A stretch of 64,000 bases of DNA from UBA8949 sp942493365 (GCA_942493365.1 OW818697.1:2232001-2296000), one strand, 5' to 3'. Positions 16,727 through 25,050 are shown, counted from the first letter of the stretch. Notes: generated by a model not told the origin, from the letters alone. Made by a program: numbers and translations.

Positions 16727-17200
16727 ATGCGCCAGGCCAAACGGGAGATAACCGAAATTTCTGAGATCGTCGCCATCCTCGACCGATGTGACACCTGCCG
16801 GTTGGGCCTTGCCGACGACGGACAGCCCTACATTGTACCGATGAATTTCGGTTACGAGATGAGCGGCGAACGTCTGACGCTCTATTTTCACTGTGCCACC
16901 GCCGGCCGCAAGCTGGAGATCATCGGCCGCAACCCACGCGCCTGTTTTGAAATGGATTGTTCACACCAACTGCGAACTGGCGAGCAGGCCTGCCAGTATT
17001 CGATGAATTTCGAAAGCATCATCGGCAGCGGCCGCATCGAAATCGTGCCCGATGCCCAAGGCCGCGAAAACGGACTCAACAGCCTGATGAACCAATACAG
17101 CGGACGCGCCAACTGGTCTTTTGACCCGGCGGCGCTGGCCAAAACTGTCGTCCTGCGGCTGACCGCCGACGAGTACTGCGGTAAAAGGCTTAACAAATGA
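16727..17200 (+). CDS. Pyridoxamine 5'-phosphate oxidase-like flavoprotein (NimA-type)
   Basis: 157 residues. The split-barrel FMN-binding fold is indicated by ILDRCDTCRLGLADDGQPYIVPMNFGY, then LYFHCATAGRKLEII and the second half with SIIGSGRIEIV. Proteins of this group often reduce nitro compounds or flavins; the NimA branch gives nitroimidazole resistance, but substrate cannot be told from sequence. It is 10 bases before the pyrimidine phosphorylase gene and likely cotranscribed with it, though no pathway link is evident. Confidence 0.85.
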   Translation: MRQAKREITEISEIVAILDRCDTCRLGLADDGQPYIVPMNFGYEMSGERLTLYFHCATAGRKLEIIGRNPRACFEMDCSHQLRTGEQACQYSMNFESIIGSGRIEIVPDAQGRENGLNSLMNQYSGRANWSFDPAALAKTVVLRLTADEYCGKRLNK

Positions 17201-17210
17201 AGGTGACAGC

Positions 17211-18518
17211 ATGAACGCAGTCGATCTGATCATCAAAAAGCGCGACGGCCTCCGCCTGGAGGCCTTTGAAATCGCGGCCTTTGTCGGCGGCGTGACCGAT
17301 GGCAGCTGGCCGGATTATCAGGTGTCGGCCATGCTGATGGCCATTTTTATCCGCGGTATGGACAACCAGGAGATCACCGACCTGACCCTGGCCATGGCCC
17401 GCTCGGGTGACCAGCTCGATCTGAGCGGCCTGCCCGGCATCAAGGTCGACAAACACAGCACCGGCGGCGTGGCCGATACAACCACCCTAATCCTGGTGCC
17501 GCTGGTTGCCGCCTGTGATGTGCCGGTGGTCAAGCTGTCGGGGCGCGGACTGGGTTTTACCGGCGGCACCATCGACAAACTGGAATCCATTCCAGGCTTT
17601 CAGGTCAAAATCCCGATCGACCAGGCGCTGGCGCTGGTGCGTCAAAATCACGCCGTCATCATGTCGCAAAGCGACAACCTGACGCCGGCCGATCAAAAGC
17701 TTTACGCCCTGCGCGATGTCACCGGCACCATCGACTCCATCCCGCTGATCGCCGCCAGCATCATGAGTAAAAAAATCGCCTCCGGCGCCGATGCCATTGT
17801 GCTCGACGTCAAATGCGGCAGCGGCTCCTTTATGCAGGATCTTGACAGCGCCCGCCATCTGGCCCGCACGATGGTCGACATCGGCAAATTAGCCGGCCGC
17901 CGCGTCACGGCGGTGATCAGCAGCATGGATCAACCGCTCGGCCTCAATGTCGGCAACACCCTCGAGGTCATCGAAGCCATCGACGTCCTCAAGGGACGCG
18001 TCAGCGGCGACCTGGTCGACGTTTCCATTCGTCTGGGCTCACAGATGCTGGTTCTGGCCGGTCGCTGTGCCACGTTGGCCGAGGCCGCCGTCCTGCTGCG
18101 CGACAAGTTGGCTACCGGAGCCGGGCTGGCGCAACTACGCCGCATTATCGCCGGTCAGGGCGGCGATGTCGGCATCATTGATGATTACACGCGCCTGCCG
18201 CAGCCCTCCTGTCACCTCCAACTGACGGCTGATGCCGACGGTTGGCTGGCTGCCATGGACACTGCCGCGGTCGGCCGCGCCTTTGTGACGGCCGGTGGCG
18301 GCCGCCTGGCCAAGGGCGATCCGATCGATTTCAGCGCCGGTTTTATCTTCCGCCGCCGTCTCGGCGACCGCCTGGCGACTGGCGATGTCATTGCCGAGAT
18401 CCAGGCCGCCGACCCGGCCAAAGCCGCCGCCGCGCTGGCCCAGCTGCGTCAGGCGCTCACCTTCAGCACCGATCAGCCCGGGGCTTTGACCCCGGTTATT
18501 TTAGACGTGATTGATTGA
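17211..18518 (+). CDS. pdp: Pyrimidine-nucleoside phosphorylase
   Basis: 435 residues, matching the 430-440 of the family. It splits uridine, thymidine or deoxyuridine with phosphate into base and (deoxy)ribose 1-phosphate. The signature KHSTGGVADTTTLILVPLVA and the SGRGLGFTGGTIDKLES segment are clear, followed by a C-terminal barrel domain. The ribosome site AAGGTGA lies before ATG 17211. Together with deoC directly after it, it forms a deoxynucleoside catabolic unit; the intermediate phosphopentomutase is not present here. Confidence 0.95.
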   Translation: MNAVDLIIKKRDGLRLEAFEIAAFVGGVTDGSWPDYQVSAMLMAIFIRGMDNQEITDLTLAMARSGDQLDLSGLPGIKVDKHSTGGVADTTTLILVPLVAACDVPVVKLSGRGLGFTGGTIDKLESIPGFQVKIPIDQALALVRQNHAVIMSQSDNLTPADQKLYALRDVTGTIDSIPLIAASIMSKKIASGADAIVLDVKCGSGSFMQDLDSARHLARTMVDIGKLAGRRVTAVISSMDQPLGLNVGNTLEVIEAIDVLKGRVSGDLVDVSIRLGSQMLVLAGRCATLAEAAVLLRDKLATGAGLAQLRRIIAGQGGDVGIIDDYTRLPQPSCHLQLTADADGWLAAMDTAAVGRAFVTAGGGRLAKGDPIDFSAGFIFRRRLGDRLATGDVIAEIQAADPAKAAAALAQLRQALTFSTDQPGALTPVILDVID

Positions 18519-18534
18519 AAGCGAGGACACCACC

Positions 18535-19290
18535 ATGGAAACCATCACAGCCCGCCAGATTGCCGGCATGATCGATCATGCCATCCTGACGCCGAACAGC
18601 ACACTGGCCGATGTCGCGGCCGCCTGTGAAATCTGCGCCCAATACGAGACCGCCAGCATCTGCGTCCGCCCGTCCGACGTGGCTTTCGCCGACGCCCAGC
18701 TGACCGGCTGTAGCGTGCGGGTCGGCACCGTGCTCGGTTTTCCGCACGGCACGACCACGACCATCAGCAAGGTTGCCGAAGCCGAACAAGCCAATCTCGA
18801 CGGTGCCCAGGAAGTCGACATGGTGCTCAACATTGGCCGCCTGCTGTCCGGCGATCTCAACACCGTCGAGCAGGACATCGCGGCGGTGGCCGCCGTCGCT
18901 CGTCGGACCGGACTGCTGATCAAGGTCATTTTTGAAACCTTCTATCTGGATGACGCGCAGAAAATTGCCGCCTGCGGCATCTGTGCTCATGTCGGCGTCG
19001 ATTTTGTCAAGACATCGACCGGCTTTGCCGGCGGCGGCGCAACGGTCGAGGACATTTATCTGATGCGCAGCAACACCCCCGCCAAAATTGGCGTCAAAGC
19101 CTCCGGTGGCATTCGCGATCTCGACGCCGCGCTGGCCGTTATCGCTTGCGGTGCCACCCGCATCGGCACTTCGTCAACCGAAAAAATCGTTCTCGAAGCC
19201 CGCGCCCGCGAGGCAGCCGGCACGTTGCGGCCGATGTCGCTGGCCGACGCCCTCAAGCGCGGCGAACAGGGCAAGACCAAGATTTATTGA
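18535..19290 (+). CDS. deoC: Deoxyribose-phosphate aldolase
   Basis: 251 residues from ATG 18535; an upstream TTG is in frame but overlaps pdp and lacks a ribosome site, while GAGGAC precedes this ATG. The class I aldolase cleaves 2-deoxyribose 5-phosphate into glyceraldehyde 3-phosphate and acetaldehyde. The Schiff-base Lys is in DFVKTSTGFAGGGAT, with a second conserved Lys in IGVKASGGIRD; EVDMVLNIG carries the catalytic Asp. It is somewhat longer than the usual 220-225 residues because of an extended C terminus (PMSLADALKRGEQ). Confidence 0.95.
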   Translation: METITARQIAGMIDHAILTPNSTLADVAAACEICAQYETASICVRPSDVAFADAQLTGCSVRVGTVLGFPHGTTTTISKVAEAEQANLDGAQEVDMVLNIGRLLSGDLNTVEQDIAAVAAVARRTGLLIKVIFETFYLDDAQKIAACGICAHVGVDFVKTSTGFAGGGATVEDIYLMRSNTPAKIGVKASGGIRDLDAALAVIACGATRIGTSSTEKIVLEARAREAAGTLRPMSLADALKRGEQGKTKIY

Positions 19291-19299
19291 CCCTTGTCG

Positions 19300-19308
19300 T
19301 GATATAAT
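19300..19308 (+). promoter_or_regulatory. Extended -10 promoter candidate
   Basis: TGATATAAT (19300-19308) is an extended -10 with a perfect TATAAT hexamer. No clear -35 is found, as is common with extended -10 sites. It would drive the 76-codon gene separately from deoC. Confidence 0.45.
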
Positions 19309-19327
19309 AACTTGGGAGGTGTGACCC

Positions 19328-19558
19328 ATGTCAAGTGATTCATTCTACTGCCCCTTGCTGGCCAAGAACATCGCCGAAACCCACTGCCTGAGCATCACCT
19401 ACGCCGCCGAAGGACGCATATCTCAGACCAAAGTACCGGAGATCGAAAACTGGGAGCGCGCGCAGGACATTTGCGCCGATTGTGTCAACGCCTACTGGAA
19501 CAAAAACGACATGCCGCATCCTGGATTTGCACACGATCATCACAAGCACGATCAATAA
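19328..19558 (+). CDS. Small Cys/His-containing protein, unknown function
   Basis: 76 residues with GGAGGT at 19315-19320 before ATG 19328. It contains Cys at positions 8, 19, 49 and 52 (the latter a CADC pair) and ends in a His-rich tail (HPGFAHDHHKHDQ). The Cys and His content suggests metal binding, possibly an Fe-S or zinc site, but no family is recognised. It directly follows deoC and faces marR with one base between stop codons. Confidence 0.6.
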   Translation: MSSDSFYCPLLAKNIAETHCLSITYAAEGRISQTKVPEIENWERAQDICADCVNAYWNKNDMPHPGFAHDHHKHDQ

Positions 19559-19559
19559 T

Positions 19560-19985
19560 TTATCGTGTGTTTTCCGCCATGCGCTGTAGCAAGTCGAGTG
19601 CTGTCTGGTGATCATCGGCACTGAACCCTTTCAGCAGAACCCGATTCCACTCATTTAAGTGTTCAAAAATAATTGGCAGGATCTCGCGGCCCTTCTCGGT
19701 CAGCGTCAGCTGATAGGCCCGGCGATCATTGGAGCTGGTCTGCCGGCCAATGTATTCCAGTTTTTCCAGGCGTTTGGCCAGGTGCGCGACGGCACCTTTG
19801 TCGATGCAGAAAAAATTGGCCAGAAAATCCTGGTTGTTGCCGGGATTTTTTTCAATGCAAATCAGAAAAGAATACAAGGGGCCGGACAACTGGTATGTGG
19901 CGAGACGTTCGTCCATAAACTGACGGCGCTTGCGGTTCAGCGTCAGAATTTTCCAATCCAGATCGCAATTCACGTTGTCGTTCAT
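19560..19985 (-). CDS. MarR-family transcriptional regulator
   Basis: 141 residues. A winged helix with the family pattern FCIDKGAVAHLAKRLEKLEYIGR followed by RRAYQLTLTEKGREI forms the DNA-binding lobe between dimerisation helices. MarR proteins are usually repressors released by phenolics or oxidants. It overlaps the MATE efflux gene by 4 bases and is cotranscribed with it, so autoregulation through the palindrome at 21409-21426 is likely. Confidence 0.9.
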   Translation of the reverse strand: MNDNVNCDLDWKILTLNRKRRQFMDERLATYQLSGPLYSFLICIEKNPGNNQDFLANFFCIDKGAVAHLAKRLEKLEYIGRQTSSNDRRAYQLTLTEKGREILPIIFEHLNEWNRVLLKGFSADDHQTALDLLQRMAENTR

Positions 19986-21394
19986 CCTTCAAACGTCTCC
20001 ACTTTGGCCGGGGCAGGCATGGCAGCGGTTGTATTGAGTCTTTGCTTGATCTCGCGCATGATAACCACGACAAACGGCAGTGTCAGGACCAGCGTCAGCA
20101 CATCGGCGGCCGCCTGTGACGCGGCAAGGCCTTCGGCCCCGAAAGCCGCCGGCAGAATCAGCAGCATCGGCAAAAAACAGATGCCCTGCCGCGAAATGCC
20201 GAGAATTATCGCGCCGAAGCCTTTACCCAGGCCAGCGTAAAGCATGTTGACGACGATCACCCAAGCTTGAATCGGCATAGCCAGGCACTGCAGCCGGATC
20301 GAGAGGGTGCCGATGGCTATCATCTCAGCACTGGTTTGGCCAAAGATGGACATGACCGGTTCGGCAAAGACAAACAGGAAAAGGCTGATGATCGAAACAC
20401 CGATGACCCCGGTCCAGGCGGTGAAATTGTAGGCTTGCTTGACGCGGTCATAGCGCCCCGCGCCCCAATTGATGCCGGCCACCGGCTGAAAGCCCTGGGC
20501 AAAGCCCAGGATGGCGGCAGTCGGGAAGAAAATAAGACGATTAACGACGGTCATGGCGGCCAGCACGGATTCCGAATAGGTACTGGCGATTTTGTTGACA
20601 ACAGCCATGGCGATGGTGCTCAGTCCAAAGCGCAGCAAGGACGCCGACCCCATTTTGCTGACCTCACCGACAATTTCCCGGCTGTAATTGATATTGCGCA
20701 CACTGAGATGCAGCAGACTGCTCCGGCGCAGGTAAGGTGTCAGTAGCACGAAAAAGGTCAGCAGTTTGGAAATAGCAGTCGCAATTGCGGCCCCCTTGAC
20801 GCCCCAGCCGAAGCCGAAGATAAAGATTGGCGCCAGCCCGACATTGAGCACCGTTCCCGACAGCATACCAATCATGGAGAAGGTCGCACTGCCCTCGGAG
20901 CGCAAGCACTGGCTCATGACAAAACTGGCAATCATGAAGGGCGCGGCTAGCAAAACGTAACTGGCGTAGTCCATGCTGTAGACGACCGTATTATCAGTGG
21001 CGCCCAGCAGGCGCACAAAAGGCTCCATAAACACCAGCCCCAAAACGGCGAAAACAACGCCAATGATCATGGCGCTGAAAACGGACGTCGATAAAACCTG
21101 CGAGGACTTCTTGTCTTCTCGTGCGCCCAGCAAGCGGGCAATGAAACTGTTGGCCCCCATGCCGAGAAAGGCTCCAAGAGTCATGATCAGATTGTCCAGG
21201 CCCATGTTGATGCCAATGGCATCAATGGCCGTTTCGCCCATCGAGCTGACGAAATAAGTGTCGACCAGACCATAAATCGAGGTCACCAGCATGGCGACGA
21301 TCGTCGGAATGGCCATCAGGGGAATAACTTTGGGTATTGAACCGGTCAGCAGCAGTTGACGCTTGTTTTCGCGCAGGGAATTTGCAGATGCCAT
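19982..21394 (-). CDS. MATE-family multidrug efflux transporter
   Basis: 470 residues from ATG 21394, which has AAGGAG eight bases upstream; the frame is open further upstream but that would read through the promoter. Twelve hydrophobic segments in two halves, with the first span motif TIVAMLVTSIYGLVDTYFVS and a characteristic MGLDNLIMTLGAFLGMGANSFIARLLG. MATE carriers export cationic drugs or metabolites with Na+ or H+. The downstream marR overlaps its stop codon. Confidence 0.92.
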   Translation of the reverse strand: MASANSLRENKRQLLLTGSIPKVIPLMAIPTIVAMLVTSIYGLVDTYFVSSMGETAIDAIGINMGLDNLIMTLGAFLGMGANSFIARLLGAREDKKSSQVLSTSVFSAMIIGVVFAVLGLVFMEPFVRLLGATDNTVVYSMDYASYVLLAAPFMIASFVMSQCLRSEGSATFSMIGMLSGTVLNVGLAPIFIFGFGWGVKGAAIATAISKLLTFFVLLTPYLRRSSLLHLSVRNINYSREIVGEVSKMGSASLLRFGLSTIAMAVVNKIASTYSESVLAAMTVVNRLIFFPTAAILGFAQGFQPVAGINWGAGRYDRVKQAYNFTAWTGVIGVSIISLFLFVFAEPVMSIFGQTSAEMIAIGTLSIRLQCLAMPIQAWVIVVNMLYAGLGKGFGAIILGISRQGICFLPMLLILPAAFGAEGLAASQAAADVLTLVLTLPFVVVIMREIKQRLNTTAAMPAPAKVETFEG

Positions 21395-21408
21395 GGCGGT
21401 CTCCTTAA

Positions 21409-21426
21409 TAGTTGTACATGCAACTA
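21409..21426. promoter_or_regulatory. Palindromic operator, probably for the cotranscribed MarR
   Basis: TAGTTG-N6-CAACTA is a perfect 6+6 dyad overlapping the 3' side of the -10 and the start of transcription of the MATE-marR unit. Size and arm spacing are typical for MarR dimers. Confidence 0.65.
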
Positions 21427-21454
21427 TTTTAGACCCTGTCGGTGGCGACGTCAA
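21426..21454 (-). promoter_or_regulatory. Promoter of the MATE-marR operon
   Basis: Leftward TTGACG (21454-21449), 17-base spacer, TAAAAT (21431-21426). The dyad operator overlaps its downstream edge. Confidence 0.75.
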
Positions 21455-21463
21455 GGGTTGACA

Positions 21464-22018
21464 TTATATTCGGCTGAACTTTTTGCGCCCCTCTTCATAG
21501 AGGTTGTTGCCTTGACTGTCGATCAGCACCACGACGGGAAAATCGACCACGCTCAATCGGCGGATGGCCTCGGTGCCCAGCTCGGGATAGGCCACGACGT
21601 CAGCATGACGAACGCGCTGGGCCAGCAAAGCGCCTGCGCCGCCCGTCGCACCGAGGTAGACGGCCCCGCTCTGGCGGATGGCCTCGACAACCTCCGGGCT
21701 GCGCGCGCCCTTGCCGATCATGGCACGCAGGCCGAGGGCCAGCAGGCGGGGCGTGCAGGCGTCCATACGGCCGCTGGTCGTCGGGCCGGCCGAGCCAGTC
21801 GCCTGACCGGGGCGCGGCGGGCAGGGGCCGGCGTAATAGACGGTCTGTCCAGCCCAGTCGACCGGCAGGGGTTCGCCGCGGTCGAGGCTGGCAATCATTT
21901 TCTGGTGGGCGGCGTCACGCGCCGTATAGATGTCTCCTGTCAGCAGCAGCAGATCACCGGCGCGCAGGGCGGCGGCTTGTTCGGCTGACAGGGGGAGCTT
22001 GATGACCAGTCGATCCAT
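21464..22018 (-). CDS. Fe-S fumarate hydratase (or tartrate dehydratase) beta subunit
   Basis: 184 residues, the normal size for the separate C-terminal subunit of class I hydro-lyases. GDLLLLTGDIYTARDAAHQKM and YAGPCPPRPG, then GPTTSGRMD and MIGKGARS are the family substrate-binding motifs. With the alpha subunit 21 bases upstream it forms the enzyme interconverting fumarate and malate. Fumarate versus L-tartrate preference cannot be settled from sequence; fumarase is the commoner role in anaerobic Clostridia. Confidence 0.92.
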   Translation of the reverse strand: MDRLVIKLPLSAEQAAALRAGDLLLLTGDIYTARDAAHQKMIASLDRGEPLPVDWAGQTVYYAGPCPPRPGQATGSAGPTTSGRMDACTPRLLALGLRAMIGKGARSPEVVEAIRQSGAVYLGATGGAGALLAQRVRHADVVAYPELGTEAIRRLSVVDFPVVVLIDSQGNNLYEEGRKKFSRI

Positions 22019-22039
22019 GTTGGCCTCCGAATTAATGAA

Positions 22040-22882
22040 TTATAAAACAACTTCCGCATGGCGGGTGGCGTGGCAGCCCATGTTAAGCACGACAGGCAGA
22101 CCAGCGATATGGGTTGGATAGCTGCTGATATGCAAGGCCAGCGCAGTGACCCGGCCGCCCAGACCGGCCGGGCCGATGCCCAGATCGTTTACCGCGGCCA
22201 ACAGGGTGTCCTCGAGCTCAGCCAGATGCCGCAGCGGGTTGCGACTGCCAAGCGGGCGCAGCAGGGCTTGTTTGGCCAGCAGCGCGGCTTTTTCCAAGGT
22301 GCCGCCAAGTCCGAGGCCGATGATGATCGGCGGACAGGGGTTGGGGCCGGCGCTGGCGACGGTTTCCAGCACAAAAGCTTTCACTCCGGCGACGCCCTGA
22401 GAGGGGCTCAGCAGGCGGGCTGCGCTCATGTTCTCGCTGCCAAAGCCCTTGGGGGCGACGGTAATTTTGAGGCCGTCGCCCGGTACCAGCTCATAATGAA
22501 TGACCGCCGGCGTGTTGTCGCCGGTATTGGCGCGCAGCAACGGATCACCGACCACCGAGGCGCGCAGATAGCCCTCGCGATAGCCGCGTGCCACGCCGGT
22601 ATCGATGGCCGCAGACAGGCTGCCGCCGGTGATGTGCACCTCTTGACCGATTTCGACAAAAACAACTGCCATGCCGGTGTCCTGACAGATTGCCAGCCGC
22701 TGAGAGGCCGCAAGATCAGCGTTTTCCAGCAATTCGTCCAGCACCGCCTGGCCAGTTGACGACTCTTCCTGGCTGCGTGCTCGCTTGAGCGCCGCGCGGA
22801 TGTCCGGCGACAAGTTGAAGTTGGCTTCCTGGCACAGCCTGGCGACCTCGGAACTGATCCTTGCACAGTCAATATTTTTCAT
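22040..22882 (-). CDS. Fe-S fumarate hydratase (or tartrate dehydratase) alpha subunit
   Basis: 280 residues from ATG 22882 (GAGGC upstream); an in-frame upstream ATG would lack a ribosome site. It carries the [4Fe-4S] cluster ligands: Cys in ICQDTGMAVVFV, in GPNPCPPIIIG, and in VVLNMGCHATRH. The GLGLGGTLEKAALLAKQALLR segment is also typical. It is first in a two-gene operon with the beta subunit and probably feeds malate/fumarate interconversion in an anaerobic branch of the TCA cycle. Confidence 0.93.
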   Translation of the reverse strand: MKNIDCARISSEVARLCQEANFNLSPDIRAALKRARSQEESSTGQAVLDELLENADLAASQRLAICQDTGMAVVFVEIGQEVHITGGSLSAAIDTGVARGYREGYLRASVVGDPLLRANTGDNTPAVIHYELVPGDGLKITVAPKGFGSENMSAARLLSPSQGVAGVKAFVLETVASAGPNPCPPIIIGLGLGGTLEKAALLAKQALLRPLGSRNPLRHLAELEDTLLAAVNDLGIGPAGLGGRVTALALHISSYPTHIAGLPVVLNMGCHATRHAEVVL

Positions 22883-22994
22883 AAATTTGGCCTCGCAAAG
22901 CACATAATTCTAGCGTGTTTATCTTACATCAAAGGCCTTCAAACGTCAAAAGCATTAAATTTAAGGACTTTTCAGGTTTTTATGCGATTATCTC

Positions 22995-23024
22995 TTGACA
23001 CTGGCGGGTCATTGGTATCATAAT
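22995..23024 (+). promoter_or_regulatory. Promoter of the HU gene
   Basis: TTGACA (22995-23000), 18-base spacer, CATAAT (23019-23024). AAAGGAGG at 23044-23051 is a near-perfect ribosome site, fitting a highly expressed gene. Confidence 0.7.
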
Positions 23025-23060
23025 ATTGCTTGAAATAACTCCCAAAGGAGGCGTAGACAC

Positions 23061-23336
23061 ATGAATAAAACAGATCTGATCGATGCCGTTGCCAAGGCAA
23101 CAAAGCTGAGCAAGAAAGATAGCGAAGGCGCCATCAACGCGGTGCTGGACACCATCACTGAGGCTCTCACCAACGAAGAGAAGGTGGTTCTTGTCGGTTT
23201 CGGTACTTTTGAGGTTCGCAAGCGTGCTGCCCGTAAAGGCCGTAACCCCAGTACCAAAGCAGAGATTAAAATTCCTGCATCCAAAGCTCCCGTCTTCAAG
23301 GCTGGCAAAGGTCTCAAAGACAAGGTTAACAACTGA
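23061..23336 (+). CDS. hup: HU family DNA-binding protein
   Basis: 91 residues, the standard length. MNKTDLIDAVAKATKLSKKD is the typical N-terminal helix pair; VGFGTFEVRKRAARKGRNP contains the DNA-binding arm base with the conserved GRNP turn. HU is an abundant nucleoid protein that bends DNA and binds as a dimer. It has its own promoter and terminator. Confidence 0.97.
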   Translation: MNKTDLIDAVAKATKLSKKDSEGAINAVLDTITEALTNEEKVVLVGFGTFEVRKRAARKGRNPSTKAEIKIPASKAPVFKAGKGLKDKVNN

Positions 23337-23412
23337 GCACGGCACATCCGTTCTGGTACGCTTTCTAAACGGTTCAGCCTGTGAACCAAGGTTGGTGTGC
23401 TCGACAAAAGGC

Positions 23413-24015
23413 TCAATAACATCCTTCGTTGTTCTCCGGAGCAACGAAGGATGTTTGTTTTTCTTTCATTTTTTCGGCCAGCCGCATCATCTCGTCATAC
23501 ATCCGGCAAATCGCGGCCGCGCTGGTCAGCCCCGCTCGATGAAAATCAGTGTCCTGCAGTGCATAGCGAATGTCCCGCTCCACCTGCGCCGTGCTGACCC
23601 GAAAATGGCCCGCGGCTGCTGGATAGAGGGTCTTGCTGATCGGACGAAGCTGAGCTTCGTCCAGACCGACTTGCAGCAGCATATAGCGTAAATAACGATA
23701 TCCCTTAAGCTCCGGTCGGACAGCATGTGTGGCCAGGACCTGATCGACCGCCGGGCCCATCTGCAGCACCAAAGGTTCGGCTTGCTCCTGACGGTCACGC
23801 ACCACGCGGCTGGCGGCCTCGACAATCCGACGTGCAGCATAAGGCGAGCCGCGACGACCATCGACAAGATACTGCAAGCGGCCTGCCGTGTCCATAACCC
23901 CGACGTAGCCATTGCGGCTCATCAGCTTGCCGACCTGCGACAGGATATCCTGGTCGCTGGAGGCAATATAGAAGCCAAGGCGGTCGCTGGCATAGCGATG
24001 TTGGAGCTCTTCCAT
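23413..24015 (-). CDS. Spo0A C-terminal-domain protein (non-canonical Spo0A-like regulator)
   Basis: 200 residues from ATG 24015 with AGGAG ten bases upstream. Residues from about 100 to 185 match the Spo0A DNA-binding domain: ELKGYRYLRYMLLQV, ISKTLYPAAAGHF and TAQVERDIRYALQD, the last being the recognition-helix region. True Spo0A has an N-terminal receiver with a phosphorylated Asp; here residues 1-95 lack the DD...D...K pattern and have instead a short unknown domain (GYVGVMDTAGRLQYLVDGR). It should bind 0A-box-like DNA but cannot be controlled by the usual phosphorelay. The last codons overlap the HU terminator. Confidence 0.8.
   Translation of the reverse strand: MEELQHRYASDRLGFYIASSDQDILSQVGKLMSRNGYVGVMDTAGRLQYLVDGRRGSPYAARRIVEAASRVVRDRQEQAEPLVLQMGPAVDQVLATHAVRPELKGYRYLRYMLLQVGLDEAQLRPISKTLYPAAAGHFRVSTAQVERDIRYALQDTDFHRAGLTSAAAICRMYDEMMRLAEKMKEKQTSFVAPENNEGCY
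23418..23463 (+). terminator. Intrinsic terminator of the HU gene
   Basis: AACATCCTTCGTTG (23418-23431) and CAACGAAGGATGTT (23442-23455) form a perfect 14-pair stem, followed by a T-rich tract. The same bases encode the C terminus of the facing gene. Confidence 0.92.
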
Positions 24016-24126
24016 TTTGATCAATCTCCTATCACGAAATCTTGCGGCGGGCGCAAATTAATCATGACACGGATTGGCTGTGCCGGATATAGGACGCATC
24101 CGAAATTCTTGAGGTTTTCTGGAAAA

Positions 24127-24573
24127 TTATTCGCTGGCAGCCGTGCTGTCAACCTCAAAGTAATCCACAATATAGAGGCTGTTGGGCGTGTAGGTCAACC
24201 GGTAGTTCTTGTCGGCTTCAAAATGGATGCGCCATTGATTGAAAAAGAATTGGCGCTGCCCGTCGTTCAAGGTGTTCCAGCCGATATCACCCTCCGCGAT
24301 GTGCACCTCATCGATAGCATAATTTCCGGCCAGGATGCTGACCGTATCCAGCATCCTGGGTATGGTCAGGGTCAGCGTTAACAGGACAAAAACCGAAGTT
24401 AAGATGACCGGTGTCAGAAAGCTGATCGGCCGGCGATTTTTACGCGCCCAGTTGATCTGCAGACTTTTGCCCAGGCCAATCAGCAAGGTCGCCGACAGGA
24501 TCAGACTCAGGATCAGGGTCAGCAAGAAAAACAACACTGGCAATATCCCCCGAAAACGGATGAAAGCTTTCAT
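24127..24573 (-). CDS. Membrane protein, unknown function
   Basis: 148 residues with two strongly hydrophobic helices (about 9-33 and 49-72), joined by a basic cytoplasmic loop (NWARKNRRP), then an extracytoplasmic C-terminal domain of about 70 residues rich in aromatic and polar residues (FFFNQWRIHFEADKNYRLTYTPN). No family is recognised. It is upstream of the Spo0A-like gene in the same direction with a gap of about 110 bases, so cotranscription is possible but not shown. Confidence 0.55.
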   Translation of the reverse strand: MKAFIRFRGILPVLFFLLTLILSLILSATLLIGLGKSLQINWARKNRRPISFLTPVILTSVFVLLTLTLTIPRMLDTVSILAGNYAIDEVHIAEGDIGWNTLNDGQRQFFFNQWRIHFEADKNYRLTYTPNSLYIVDYFEVDSTAASE

Positions 24574-24632
24574 TTGATGCTGTTTTTAGTGTACAATAGG
24601 TGCGTGAAAAACGCAAACGGGAGGGCTTCGGC

Positions 24633-25025
24633 ATGGCATCAGACAAGAAACTGACCCCTTCAAGCGAAGACTATCTGGAGACCATTCTGGAGCTGTCGGA
24701 AACATCCGACGCGGTTCGTTCGGTTGACATTGCCGACCATCTCCACGTTTCAAAAGCCAGTGTCACCAAAGCCATGGGCATTTTGCGCGAGGTTGGTTTG
24801 ATCGACCAGGCCCATTACGGCCAAATCCACCTGACCGAGCAGGGTCGTCTGCAGGCCGACGAAATCCTGCTGCGGCACGGCATGCTCAAGCGTTTCCTCA
24901 CGGAAATACTCGGCGTCGAGGACAGCATCGCCGAACAGGAAGCTTGCCGCATGGAGCATGTCATCTGCGATGAAACGCGGGGGCGTTGGTTCAATTGGTT
25001 GCGGAGCGTGCTGGAAGACGAGTAA
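24633..25025 (+). CDS. DtxR/MntR-type metal-dependent regulator
   Basis: 130 residues from ATG 24633 (GGGAGG just upstream). The winged helix SSEDYLETILELSE...VDIADHLHVSKASVTKAMGILREVGLI and the dimerisation part with EQEACRMEHVI, which contains metal-ligand Cys, Glu and His, identify the family. It lacks the C-terminal SH3-like domain of DtxR, like MntR. It probably senses Mn2+ or Fe2+ and represses uptake genes; no metal transporter is adjacent. Confidence 0.88.
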   Translation: MASDKKLTPSSEDYLETILELSETSDAVRSVDIADHLHVSKASVTKAMGILREVGLIDQAHYGQIHLTEQGRLQADEILLRHGMLKRFLTEILGVEDSIAEQEACRMEHVICDETRGRWFNWLRSVLEDE

Positions 25026-25050
25026 ATCAGATACGTGATCGCCCATCCCA

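Noticed and set aside
24574..24597. Promoter TTGATG/TACAAT before the DtxR-type gene
   Set aside because: The spacer is only 12 bases.
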